Shown here piece after piece: positions 7,778-17,591 of a stretch of DNA of 18,111 nucleotides (position 1 is its first letter; each line of letters starts with the position of its first letter). The notes beneath the pieces are model-generated. The model was not told where the DNA came from and ran no database searches. It saw nothing but the letters and a program-made list of their open reading frames with translations. The translations under genes were made by a program, and so were the position numbers. Source of the DNA: JBBAGE01 sp041655055 (GTDB lineage Bacteria; Pseudomonadota; Alphaproteobacteria; Rhodobacterales; Rhodobacteraceae); the NCBI GenBank assembly GCA_041655055.1, contig JBBAGE010000030.1, positions 1 to 18,111 of the forward strand, in the 5' to 3' direction.

Positions 7778-7997
7778 TCTGCGTCTCGATTTGATGAATG
7801 AGCAGGTGCCCTAGCAGGCTATTGGCCCCAATGTAAGCCACTGGCCGCGAATCGAAAGGGTCTGCGAGGGGCTTGCGGCCCCATGTCGCGGCGCGATACT
7901 GGCGCGCGACGGAAATGCGGGGCTGGCGCGTATTAACCTTGATCGCGGCCAAAACGGGCGCGGTGGCATGACAACCCATATGGATTGGTAAGAGCAG
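7778..7997. promoter_or_regulatory. Divergent intergenic region, DUF983 / EF-hand gene
   Basis: These 220 non-coding bases must hold two outward promoters. The arms ATTGG and CCAAT (7821-7832) form a small perfect inverted repeat with a two-base centre. TTGATCGCGGCCAA at 7939-7952 resembles a poor FNR/FnrL half-matched box. I see no strong -35/-10 pair and no obvious extracytoplasmic sigma-factor promoter. Confidence 0.3.
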
Positions 7998-8477
7998 ATG
8001 AGAACGAGAAACTGGATCGTGGCCCTGGGCGCAGCGGCACTGGTTATGACCACGGGGGCAATGGCCCAAGATCGCGGCGCCAAGGGGCCGGTGCGCGGAA
8101 TGCAGATTGATTTCAGCGCCTTGGACACGAATGGCGATGGCCAGATCAGCACCCAAGAGCTGAACGCCCAAACCCGCGCCCGCTTTGATGCGATCGACAC
8201 CAACGGCGATGGCACGATCTCGGCCGAGGAAATGACCGCGCATCGCGAGGCCGAGCGCGCCGCGCGGGCCGAACGGATGCAGGCCCGCGTGATCGAGCGG
8301 CTTGATACCGATGGCGATGGTGCCATAAGTTTTGAGGAAATGGCCGCCGTTTCGCGCCACGATCGGTTGATCGAGCGGCTTGATACCGATGGCGACGGCA
8401 TGATTTCGCAGGCCGAGCTTGAGGCAGCCCACGCGCGGACGAACCACCGTGGCGAAGGCCGCAACGCGCAGGAATAG
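7998..8477 (+). CDS. Secreted calcium-binding protein with four EF-hands
   Basis: This 159-residue protein has a cleavable signal peptide (about 1-23, ending AMA before Q24) and is otherwise made of four EF-hand loops. These are DTNGDGQISTQE (43-54), DTNGDGTISAEE (67-78), DTDGDGAISFEE (103-114) and DTDGDGMISQAE (129-140). Each has the usual ligands at loop positions 1, 3, 5 and 9 and Glu at 12, so all four should bind calcium in the periplasm or outside. Loops 1/2 and 3/4 are spaced 24 and 26 residues apart, as two paired lobes. It may buffer or sense calcium. It precedes the sigma-factor operon on the same strand, separated by 71 bases and a strong hairpin. A functional link with that operon is possible but unproven. 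Confidence 0.88.
   Translation: MRTRNWIVALGAAALVMTTGAMAQDRGAKGPVRGMQIDFSALDTNGDGQISTQELNAQTRARFDAIDTNGDGTISAEEMTAHREAERAARAERMQARVIERLDTDGDGAISFEEMAAVSRHDRLIERLDTDGDGMISQAELEAAHARTNHRGEGRNAQE
8290..8398 (+). repeat. Near-identical 31-base direct repeat inside the EF-hand gene
   Basis: Bases 8290-8320 and 8368-8398 are the same except for one base (GAT versus GAC). They begin TGATCGAGCGGCTTGATACC and encode IERLDTDGDG twice. The offset is 78 bases, exactly 26 codons. This points to a recent tandem duplication, or gene conversion, of EF-hands 3 and 4. Confidence 0.85.
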
Positions 8478-8484
8478 GCGGGGT

Positions 8485-8513
8485 GGCGGCGGGCATGATC
8501 GTTGCCCGCCGCC
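8485..8513 (+). terminator. Strong hairpin between the EF-hand gene and the sigma operon
   Basis: GGCGGCGGGC (8485-8494) pairs perfectly with GCCCGCCGCC (8504-8513) over a nine-base loop, eight bases after the EF-hand stop codon. No T-run follows, so it may be a weak or partial terminator, or an mRNA-stabilising structure. Only 35 bases separate it from the sigma-factor start. A promoter for the sigma gene would have to lie in or around the hairpin, or the sigma genes are reached by read-through. Confidence 0.5.
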
Positions 8514-8548
8514 CCTGACTGCCGCAAGCCGGGATAAAGCTGCGGGAT

Positions 8549-9133
8549 ATGGACATGCCTTTCGATGCGTCGCACGACATCCCCAGCGAGGCGCTGCTTG
8601 CGGCCTTTGCTGCGGGCGATATCGCGGCCGCGCGGGTTTTGACCCTGCGGTTGACGCCGCGTATTTTTGGCTATGCCATGCGGCTTTTGCGCGACCGGGC
8701 CGAGGCCGAGGATGTAACCCAAGAGGCGCTGCTGCGGCTGTGGAAAATCGCGCCCGAATGGCGGATGGGCGAGGCAAGGGTGACCACATGGCTTTACCGG
8801 GTGACGACCAATCTGTGCACAGACCGGCTGCGGCGGGCGCGCTGGTCGGGGCTGGATGAAATCGCCGAGCCCGCAGATGACGCACCCGGTGCGTTCGAGC
8901 GGATGCTTGATGCCGACCGGATGGATGCGCTGGATGCGGCCCTTGCGCTGTTGCCGGCGCGGCAAAGACAGGCGGTGATCTTGCGCCATCTGGAACATTT
9001 GTCCAATCCCGAGATCGCCGAGGTGATGGATATCGGGATCGAGGCGGTTGAAAGCCTGACGGCGCGCGGCAAACGCCGGCTGAGCGCGGCGCTGGCGGGG
9101 CGGCGCGCGGATTTGGGGTATGAAAATGGCTGA
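8549..9133 (+). CDS. RNA polymerase sigma factor, ECF type
   Basis: This 194-residue sigma-70 family protein consists of domains sigma2 and sigma4 only, the ECF layout. Region 2 spans about 32-98, with DRAEAEDVTQEALLRLWK for core binding and TTWLYRVTTNLCTDRLRR for -10 recognition. Region 4 spans about 125-180, with LPARQRQAVILRHLEHLSN and the helix-turn-helix IAEVMDIGIEAVESLTARG for -35 recognition. The start is at 8549, or two codons later at 8555, where the CGGGA site is better spaced. It overlaps the next gene by eight bases, and a third gene overlaps that one by four, giving a tight operon. The partners suggest envelope or metal stress control. Which anti-sigma factor holds it is not evident: no zinc-type HxxxCxxC anti-sigma motif is present. 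Confidence 0.9.
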   Translation: MDMPFDASHDIPSEALLAAFAAGDIAAARVLTLRLTPRIFGYAMRLLRDRAEAEDVTQEALLRLWKIAPEWRMGEARVTTWLYRVTTNLCTDRLRRARWSGLDEIAEPADDAPGAFERMLDADRMDALDAALALLPARQRQAVILRHLEHLSNPEIAEVMDIGIEAVESLTARGKRRLSAALAGRRADLGYENG

Positions 9134-9485
9134 CAGAGACAATATGGATCACGGGCTTGACGGCGTGTTCGCACGTGCAGTGCGGCCCATGCCCTCGGAT
9201 GATCTGATGGCGCGGATCATGGCGGATGCGCAGGCCCATATGCCCCGGCCCATGGCGGCCCGGCGGCCCGACGGCTGGCGGGCGGTGCTGGCGGTTCTGG
9301 GCGGCTGGCTGCCGGTGGGCGGGCTTGCCATGGCCACGGCCGCGGGGCTGGTTATCGGGATGTTCATGCCCGACGCGCTTGGCGCCTTTGCCGGCGACGG
9401 CTTTGTGACCGGTGCCGGCGCCTATGATCTGAGCGATCTGAGCCCACAGATTTACCAGTTTAGTGAACAGGAACTGAATGAATGA
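9126..9485 (+). CDS. Small membrane protein in the sigma operon (candidate anti-sigma factor)
   Basis: This 119-residue protein has a soluble N-terminal segment (1-50, with PMPSDDLMARIMADAQAH), one long hydrophobic stretch at about 53-82, and an acidic tail (DLSDLSPQIYQF). It has no cysteine, so it is not a zinc anti-sigma factor. The start at 9126 is preferred to ATG 9120 because GGGG lies about six bases before it. Position directly after the sigma gene, with translational overlap at both ends, suggests it works with that sigma factor. An anti-sigma role is inference from context only. The family is otherwise unknown to me. Confidence 0.75.
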   Translation: MADRDNMDHGLDGVFARAVRPMPSDDLMARIMADAQAHMPRPMAARRPDGWRAVLAVLGGWLPVGGLAMATAAGLVIGMFMPDALGAFAGDGFVTGAGAYDLSDLSPQIYQFSEQELNE

Positions 9486-9988
9486 CGGACCGTGCCGAGC
9501 CCCTTTCCCCAAAACGCCGGTTTTCATGGCTGCGCCTTGTGCTGGTGGTTTCGCTTGCGGCCAATCTGGCGGTGGCGGGCATATTCGTGGGCAATGCAAT
9601 TTCATGGCACCGCGAGGGGCCCCCGCCGCGCGCGCTGGGGTTGCGCGAAATCGGATACGTGCCCTTTGTCGCGGCCCTGCACCGCGATGAGCGGCGGGCG
9701 TTGACGCGCGCCTTTCTTGCGGCCGCACCCCGCAATACCGAGCGTGAAACCCGGCGCAGTCAGTTCGAGGCCATTCTGGCCGCGCTGCGTGCCGATCCCT
9801 ATCAGCCCGCCGCGCTTGATGCGGCACTGGCTGCGCATAAATCGGCCTTTGCGGCGCGGCAGGATCTGGGCCAGCAACTGCTGATCCAGACGATTGCGGC
9901 GATGGATGACGCGGCGCGGCGCGATTATGCCGACCGGCTGGATGCCGGGATGCGCCGCCCCCCAAGGGATCGCCCCGCGCCGCGCTAG
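9482..9988 (+). CDS. Periplasmic heavy-metal-sensor-like protein (Spy/CpxP-related)
   Basis: This 168-residue protein has an N-terminal membrane anchor (about 17-40, WLRLVLVVSLAANLAVAGIF). A helical, Arg/Ala-rich periplasmic domain follows, with the layout of the Metal_resist/CpxP-like family: AALHRDERRALTRAFL, then LRADPYQPAALDAALAAHK. That family includes CnrX-like sensors and Spy-like chaperones. Few His or Met metal ligands are visible, so direct metal sensing is doubtful and a chaperone-like or stress-sensing role is equally possible. It overlaps the preceding gene as ATGA. It probably completes a signalling set of sigma factor, membrane partner and periplasmic sensor. It ends 11 bases before the convergent PleD-like gene stops. 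Confidence 0.72.
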   Translation: MTDRAEPLSPKRRFSWLRLVLVVSLAANLAVAGIFVGNAISWHREGPPPRALGLREIGYVPFVAALHRDERRALTRAFLAAAPRNTERETRRSQFEAILAALRADPYQPAALDAALAAHKSAFAARQDLGQQLLIQTIAAMDDAARRDYADRLDAGMRRPPRDRPAPR

Positions 9989-9999
9989 CGCCCGCCCGT

Positions 10000-11385
10000 T
10001 CATGCCGCGGGCAGCCCGACCGAGACCTGATTGCGCCCTTCGGCCTTTGCCCCGAACAGGGCGCGATCCGCGCATTCCATGATCTGTTCGACCGAATGGG
10101 GCACGGCGCCACATATGCCCATCGACACGCCGATGCTGAGCGTGACCGGAATCCGTGCCCGGTTTGTGCCGATGCAAACCGGGGTGCGGTCCACAAAGGC
10201 ACGCAGCCGTTCGGCGGCGGCCTCTGCCTCGGCCAGTGTTGTGTCGGGCATGACGACCAGAAATTCCTCGCCCCCGATGCGTGCAGCCAGATCGCTGGCC
10301 CGCAGGCTGGCGTGGATGCGGTGGGCGACCTCGCTTAGAACCGTGTCGCCCACGGCATGGCCATAGGTGTCGTTGACGCGTTTGAAGCGGTCGATATCGA
10401 TCAGCATGATCGCATAAGGCTGGCCGGTGCTGGCGGCGCGCTGGGCGATCGCGCGCAATTGCGGCAAGGCATAGCGGCGATTATAAAGCCCGGTCAGCGG
10501 ATCGATACCGGCCAGCCGATAGCCGGCTTCGACGGTGCTGCGCAGCCGGTCGGATTCGCGCTTGCGGCGAAGCTGGCTGCGCAGCCGCAGGGCCAGTTCT
10601 TCGGGTTCAAAACCGCGCAGGATCAGATCCGAGGCGCCCAGATCCAGCGCCATGATCGCGCCATCGCGGTCATGGGCTTCGTGCACCACGATCACCACGC
10701 TGTCGCGGGTGCTGGCCCGGCTGCGCAATTCCGCCAGCAGCCGCAGACCGCCGCCCGTTTGCGCCAGATCGGCGGTGATGACAAAGGCATCGGGCGTATG
10801 CGTGCCCGCATGCAGCGTTTCGAGCACGCGCGCTTCGGGCATGATGTCGATCCGGTCGCGCAGATGCCCGCGCAGCCGTTCGCGCCAGGCGATCGCATCC
10901 TCTGTGTCACGTGCAACAATGGCCAGCCGTTCGGGGCCGGTGAAACGGGGGGCCGCCTCGCTCAGGCCCAGTTCGACCGCGCTATGCCGGCGCCGGCGCA
11001 GATCTTCGGACTGGGCGCGGGCGCGCAGCAGGCTGCGCACACGCGCGAATAACGTCAGCTCGTCCAGCGGTTTGCACAGGATCTCATCGGCCCCGGCGCG
11101 CAATGCATCAAGCCGGGCGGCGCGCGTGACCGTGCCCGAGACGATCAGGATCGGAATATGCGCCGTCACCGGATCGGCGCGCAGGCTGCGGCACAGATCA
11201 AGCCCGCCTGCGGTATTAAGCAACGCATCCAGAATGATCAGATCGGGCGCCCCGTCGCGCGCCATGCGCAGCGTATCGGCACCACTTGCGGCCTGCACCA
11301 CCTCGTAAAACGCCGAGGCCAGTTTGACCTTCATTACGATCCGGTTTGTCGCGACATTATCTGCGATCAGAATACGGCCAACCAT
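10000..11385 (-). CDS. pleD: PleD-like response regulator diguanylate cyclase (REC-REC-GGDEF)
   Basis: This cytoplasmic enzyme (461 aa) makes cyclic di-GMP from two GTP. The first receiver domain (about 1-120) has phospho-acceptor D53 (LIILDALLN), switch residue S83/T85 and K105 (CKPLDE). Its acidic pair is D9-N10 rather than Asp-Asp. The second receiver (about 152-275) is degenerate, with Thr204 where an acceptor Asp would be, as is usual for PleD adaptor receivers. The GGDEF domain (about 294-458) is intact: DIDRFKRVND, GHAVGD, active site GGEEF (371-375), and an inhibitory I-site R362xxD365 five residues before it. The start at 11385 fits the receiver fold; an upstream in-frame ATG at 11436 is not needed. 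It is divergent from a DUF3572 gene. In other alphaproteobacteria DUF3572 genes neighbour divK/pleD, but no divK is visible here. Confidence 0.92.
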   Translation of the reverse strand: MVGRILIADNVATNRIVMKVKLASAFYEVVQAASGADTLRMARDGAPDLIILDALLNTAGGLDLCRSLRADPVTAHIPILIVSGTVTRAARLDALRAGADEILCKPLDELTLFARVRSLLRARAQSEDLRRRRHSAVELGLSEAAPRFTGPERLAIVARDTEDAIAWRERLRGHLRDRIDIMPEARVLETLHAGTHTPDAFVITADLAQTGGGLRLLAELRSRASTRDSVVIVVHEAHDRDGAIMALDLGASDLILRGFEPEELALRLRSQLRRKRESDRLRSTVEAGYRLAGIDPLTGLYNRRYALPQLRAIAQRAASTGQPYAIMLIDIDRFKRVNDTYGHAVGDTVLSEVAHRIHASLRASDLAARIGGEEFLVVMPDTTLAEAEAAAERLRAFVDRTPVCIGTNRARIPVTLSIGVSMGICGAVPHSVEQIMECADRALFGAKAEGRNQVSVGLPAA

Positions 11386-11387
11386 GA

Positions 11388-11405
11388 TTACTCTCGTTAC
11401 TCTCG
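11388..11405 (-). repeat. Tandem 9-base repeat carrying a duplicated ribosome site
   Basis: TTACTCTCG occurs twice without a gap (11388-11396 and 11397-11405). On the minus strand this reads CGAGAGTAA twice, directly before the ATG of the PleD-like gene. Each copy holds a GAGAG Shine-Dalgarno-like core. The proximal copy is at usable spacing. Confidence 0.6.
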
Positions 11406-11477
11406 CAATGAATGTGGCTTCACTCTTGCGCTGCATTGGTTAAGAATTGGTTTCCAGTCATCGGAAAGGACGGCATC

Positions 11478-11756
11478 ATGCGGCAAGAAACCGCCGAGAC
11501 GATTGCGATACAGGCGCTTGGCTGGCTGGCGGGCGATGATGCGCTGTTTGAAACCTTTCTGGGGGGAAGCGGCATCAGTGCGGCCGAGGTGCGCGCCCGC
11601 GCGGCCGAGCCGGAATTTCAGGCCTCGGTGCTGGATTTCGTATTGATGAATGACGATTGGGTCATCGGCTTTTGCAACGCCACCGGCCTTGCCTATGAGG
11701 CCCCCGGCCAGGCCCGCATGGCCTTGCCCGGCGGTGCGCAGGTGCATTGGACATGA
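11478..11756 (+). CDS. DUF3572 family protein
   Basis: This 92-residue soluble protein begins RQETAETIAIQALGWLAGDD and contains ETFLGGSGISAAEVRARA and SVLDFVLMNDDWVIGFC. This is the pattern of DUF3572, a small alphaproteobacterial family of unknown role often found beside divK and pleD. GGAAAGGA at 11463-11470 sets the start at 11478; an in-frame ATG at 11412 would add an unlikely leader. The 92-base gap to the divergent PleD-like gene must hold both promoters. I can suggest a link to cyclic-di-GMP or cell-cycle control only from neighbourhood. Confidence 0.85.
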   Translation: MRQETAETIAIQALGWLAGDDALFETFLGGSGISAAEVRARAAEPEFQASVLDFVLMNDDWVIGFCNATGLAYEAPGQARMALPGGAQVHWT

Positions 11757-11858
11757 ATTTCATCCGGCGTTAACCACGGATTGCGTTTGCCCTTGGGCAT
11801 TTCCCGATTCTTAACCTCTTGCGGTCAGGGTAGAGGCGTAAAGAGTGGGGAATGCCAG

Positions 11859-12449
11859 ATGCACGGTCTGATAAACCGGTCGGTTCAATGTTTTATTCGC
11901 GACACCTATGGCCCCCGGATGTGGCAGCAGGTGGCGCTTGATGCCCGGATTGGCATCGATGACTTTGAAGCGATGCTGAATTATGATGACGATCTGACGT
12001 TCAAGGTGCTTACGGCCGCGCGTGCGGCGTTGGACAAGCCGATTGAAACGATTCTTGAGGATATGGGCACCTATCTGGTGTCGCATCCCACGACCGAGGC
12101 GTTGCGCAGGCTGCTGCGCTTTGGCGGCGAAACCTTTGTCGATTTTCTCTATTCGCTGGATGATCTGAGCGATCGGGCGCGGCTGGCCCTGCCGGGGCTG
12201 GATCTGCCGGCGTTGGAATTGCATGAAAAAACCACAACTGGCTATCAGGTGCTTTGTGCGCCGGGGATGCCGGGCTTTGCCTATGTGATGATCGGCATCT
12301 TGCGCACGATGGCCGATGATTACGGCGCTTTGGTCGTGCTGGAACATCAAGGGCAATGCGAGGCGGGTGATTGCATCGATGTCAGCCTGCTTGAAGCTGC
12401 TTTCACCACCGGCAGGCGGTTTGAACTGGCCGCCGGGGTGGCGATATGA
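11859..12449 (+). CDS. H-NOX (HNOB) domain protein lacking the heme-ligand histidine
   Basis: This 196-residue protein begins MHGLINRSVQCFIRDTYG, the classic start of the H-NOX domain, a heme-based NO/O2 sensor fold. The body follows the family closely (GLGTYLVSHP-like GTYLVSHP at 70-77, then FVDFLYSLDDLS at 93-104). Set against Thermoanaerobacter H-NOX (LVNFLMMMDEVH), the proximal heme ligand His102 corresponds to Ser104. The heme-propionate motif YxSxR should lie just before GFAYVMIGIL (139-148), but the sequence there is LCAPGMPG. Cysteines remain at 11, 133, 167 and 172, and His at 163. GTGGGG before 11859 fixes the start. The stop overlaps the next gene as ATGA, so the pair is translationally coupled. 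The fold is well supported; heme binding is unlikely by the usual route, so the sensed signal is unknown. Confidence 0.88.
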   Translation: MHGLINRSVQCFIRDTYGPRMWQQVALDARIGIDDFEAMLNYDDDLTFKVLTAARAALDKPIETILEDMGTYLVSHPTTEALRRLLRFGGETFVDFLYSLDDLSDRARLALPGLDLPALELHEKTTTGYQVLCAPGMPGFAYVMIGILRTMADDYGALVVLEHQGQCEAGDCIDVSLLEAAFTTGRRFELAAGVAI

Positions 12450-13474
12450 GTGCGGATCCCATCTGTCTGGCGGGTGAGGCGTTTGATGTGCTGATGCCCA
12501 TGCATCTTGTGGTGAACGGACGCGGGCTGATCGAGCGGGCCGGGCCGACGTTGGCGAAATTGCTGCCCGATATCCCATTGAAAGATCAGATATTTCTGGA
12601 TGTGTTCGAACTGCGCCGCCCCCGACGGGTCGAAGGGGTCACCGCGCTTGCGGCGCGCAAATGCGCGCGGGTGCAACTGGCGCTGCGCGGGCGGGGCGGG
12701 CCGGTGCTCAAGGGGTTTGTGACCGCGCTGGGCGACAGCGACCGGGTGTTTCTGAACCTGTCATTCGGGATTTCGGTCATCGATGCGGTGCGTGATTTCC
12801 GCCTGACGGCGGGGGATTTTTCCCCCACCGATCTGACGATTGAAATGCTCTATCTGTTCGAGGCCAAGACCGCGGTGCTTGAGGAATCGCACAAGCTCAA
12901 TCAGCGTCTGCAGGCGGCCAGGATCGCGGCCGAGGAACAGGCCTTTACCGATACGCTTACCGGGCTGAAAAACCGCCGGGCGATGGATCATGTGCTGGAA
13001 CGCCTGATCGCGGCGCAGACCGGATTTGGCCTGATGCATCTCGATCTCGATTTCTTCAAGGATGTGAACGACACCTTCGGCCATGCGGCGGGCGATCACG
13101 TCTTGCAGGCGGTGGCGCAGGTTCTGGTGTCTGAGACCCGCGGCGAAGACATGATCGCGCGGATCGGCGGCGATGAATTCGTGTTGATCATCAACCGCAT
13201 GACCGACCCGGCGCAACTGTTACGGCTGGCCGCACGGATCATTGCGCGTTTGCGCGCCCCGATCCCCTATCAGGGGCGGATGTGCCATATTTCCGGCTCG
13301 ATCGGCATCGTGAGCACGGATTTCTATGACACCCCCGGTGCCGGACGGATGCTGGCCGATGCGGATGCGGCACTTTATGTTTCAAAACATCGCGGGCGCG
13401 GGCGGGCGACGGTGTTTGATCGCGCAGACGGGTCACATCGACAGTTGAAGGAATCTCATAAAGAACATGATTAA
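12446..13474 (+). CDS. HNOBA-coiled-coil-GGDEF diguanylate cyclase, partner of the H-NOX protein
   Basis: This 342-residue protein has three parts. Residues about 9-130 resemble the heme-NO-binding-associated (HNOBA, PAS-like) domain of soluble guanylate cyclase: FDVLMPMHLVVNGRGLIERA, then LAKLLPDIPLKDQIF, FELRRPRR and a final LTAGDFSPTDLT. A helical, probably coiled-coil linker spans about 130-165. A complete GGDEF domain follows, with LTGLKNRR, DLDFFKDVND, GHAAGD, RIGGDEF (241-245 for GGDEF) and an inhibitory I-site R232xxD235. It should make cyclic di-GMP in the cytoplasm, with dimerisation through the linker. The start overlaps the H-NOX stop by four bases. The HNOBA call comes from recalled family patterns and is less certain than the cyclase call. 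Confidence 0.87.
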   Translation: MSADPICLAGEAFDVLMPMHLVVNGRGLIERAGPTLAKLLPDIPLKDQIFLDVFELRRPRRVEGVTALAARKCARVQLALRGRGGPVLKGFVTALGDSDRVFLNLSFGISVIDAVRDFRLTAGDFSPTDLTIEMLYLFEAKTAVLEESHKLNQRLQAARIAAEEQAFTDTLTGLKNRRAMDHVLERLIAAQTGFGLMHLDLDFFKDVNDTFGHAAGDHVLQAVAQVLVSETRGEDMIARIGGDEFVLIINRMTDPAQLLRLAARIIARLRAPIPYQGRMCHISGSIGIVSTDFYDTPGAGRMLADADAALYVSKHRGRGRATVFDRADGSHRQLKESHKEHD

Positions 13475-13490
13475 TATGACCTTTATTAAT
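13470..13490. promoter_or_regulatory. AT-rich repeat upstream of metH
   Basis: ATTAAT (13470-13475), itself a palindrome, recurs at 13485-13490 with nine bases between. This is the most AT-rich spot in the window and begins at the stop codon of the cyclase gene, within the 79-base gap before metH. It may form part of the metH promoter or an operator. I could not place a clean -35/-10 pair. Confidence 0.35.
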
Positions 13491-13553
13491 AGTCGGTGCT
13501 GGCCTAAAAGCAGTATCCTGTAATGAAACCGGCGAAACTTGATCGGAATGACC

Positions 13554-17306
<3,753 letters not shown>

Positions 17307-17318
17307 GTTTTGTTTTAT

Positions 17319-17338
17319 GCGGCGGCATTCGCCGCCGC
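17319..17338 (+). terminator. Hairpin just after metH, possible terminator
   Basis: GCGGCGGC (17319-17326) pairs with GCCGCCGC (17331-17338) over the loop ATTC, 12 bases after the metH stop. The T-rich run GTTTTGTTTTAT lies before the stem rather than after it. This is unusual for a plus-strand intrinsic terminator, so efficiency is uncertain. Confidence 0.45.
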
Positions 17339-17410
17339 TGGCGTGCCTGGGCTGGCAAACTTAGCGGCAATTGCAGAAGAGTCGGGCATCGTCGGGTCCG
17401 GCTCGCCCGG

Positions 17411-17572
17411 GGCGGCTATTACCGGTTCAATCTGGTTTGTCCGGATGCACAAGACGATGCGGCCAGCTTCTTTGAATCGCCCGGCCTGGTGGACAATATC
17501 CATCTGCGCGTGGTCAGGATAAGCGACATCGAGATTTACATGCAGGGCCTGTCGTTCAACGTGATTGAATGA
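17411..17572 (+). pseudogene. Coding-like remnant downstream of metH, unidentified
   Basis: In the frame ending at TGA 17570-17572, the sequence GYYRFNLVCPDAQDDAASFF continues to IYMQGLSFNVIE, with GC-rich third positions like a real gene. Upstream in the same frame the translation turns Arg/Trp-rich and unconvincing, and there is no sensible ATG or ribosome site before it. This looks like the 3' part of a gene whose 5' end is missing or frameshifted. Bases 17340-17430 in another frame give a low-complexity Ala/Gly stretch (LANLAAIAEESGIVGSG) that could be the displaced earlier part. I recognise no family. Confidence 0.35.
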
Positions 17573-17591
17573 TGAAGCGGGCAGCGCGCGG

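Noticed and set aside
7837..7843. GCCACTG, which resembles a core element of cobalamin riboswitches
   Set aside because: The other conserved elements and the B12 box are absent, and the flanking genes are unrelated to cobalamin.
7939..7952. FNR/FnrL-like box TTGATCGCGGCCAA
   Set aside because: Only the left half matches. The right half has three of five bases, which is expected by chance in this window.
7626..10202. An 858-residue open frame on the minus strand spanning the EF-hand and sigma genes
   Set aside because: Its translation is Arg/Pro/His-rich without domains, and it overlaps genes with clear family motifs on the other strand. It is a GC-rich antisense shadow.
13475..13553. Possible SAM-II, SAM/SAH or cobalamin riboswitch before metH
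   Set aside because: The gap is only 79 bases and I could not match the conserved cores. Only weak stems such as TGCT/AGCA were found.
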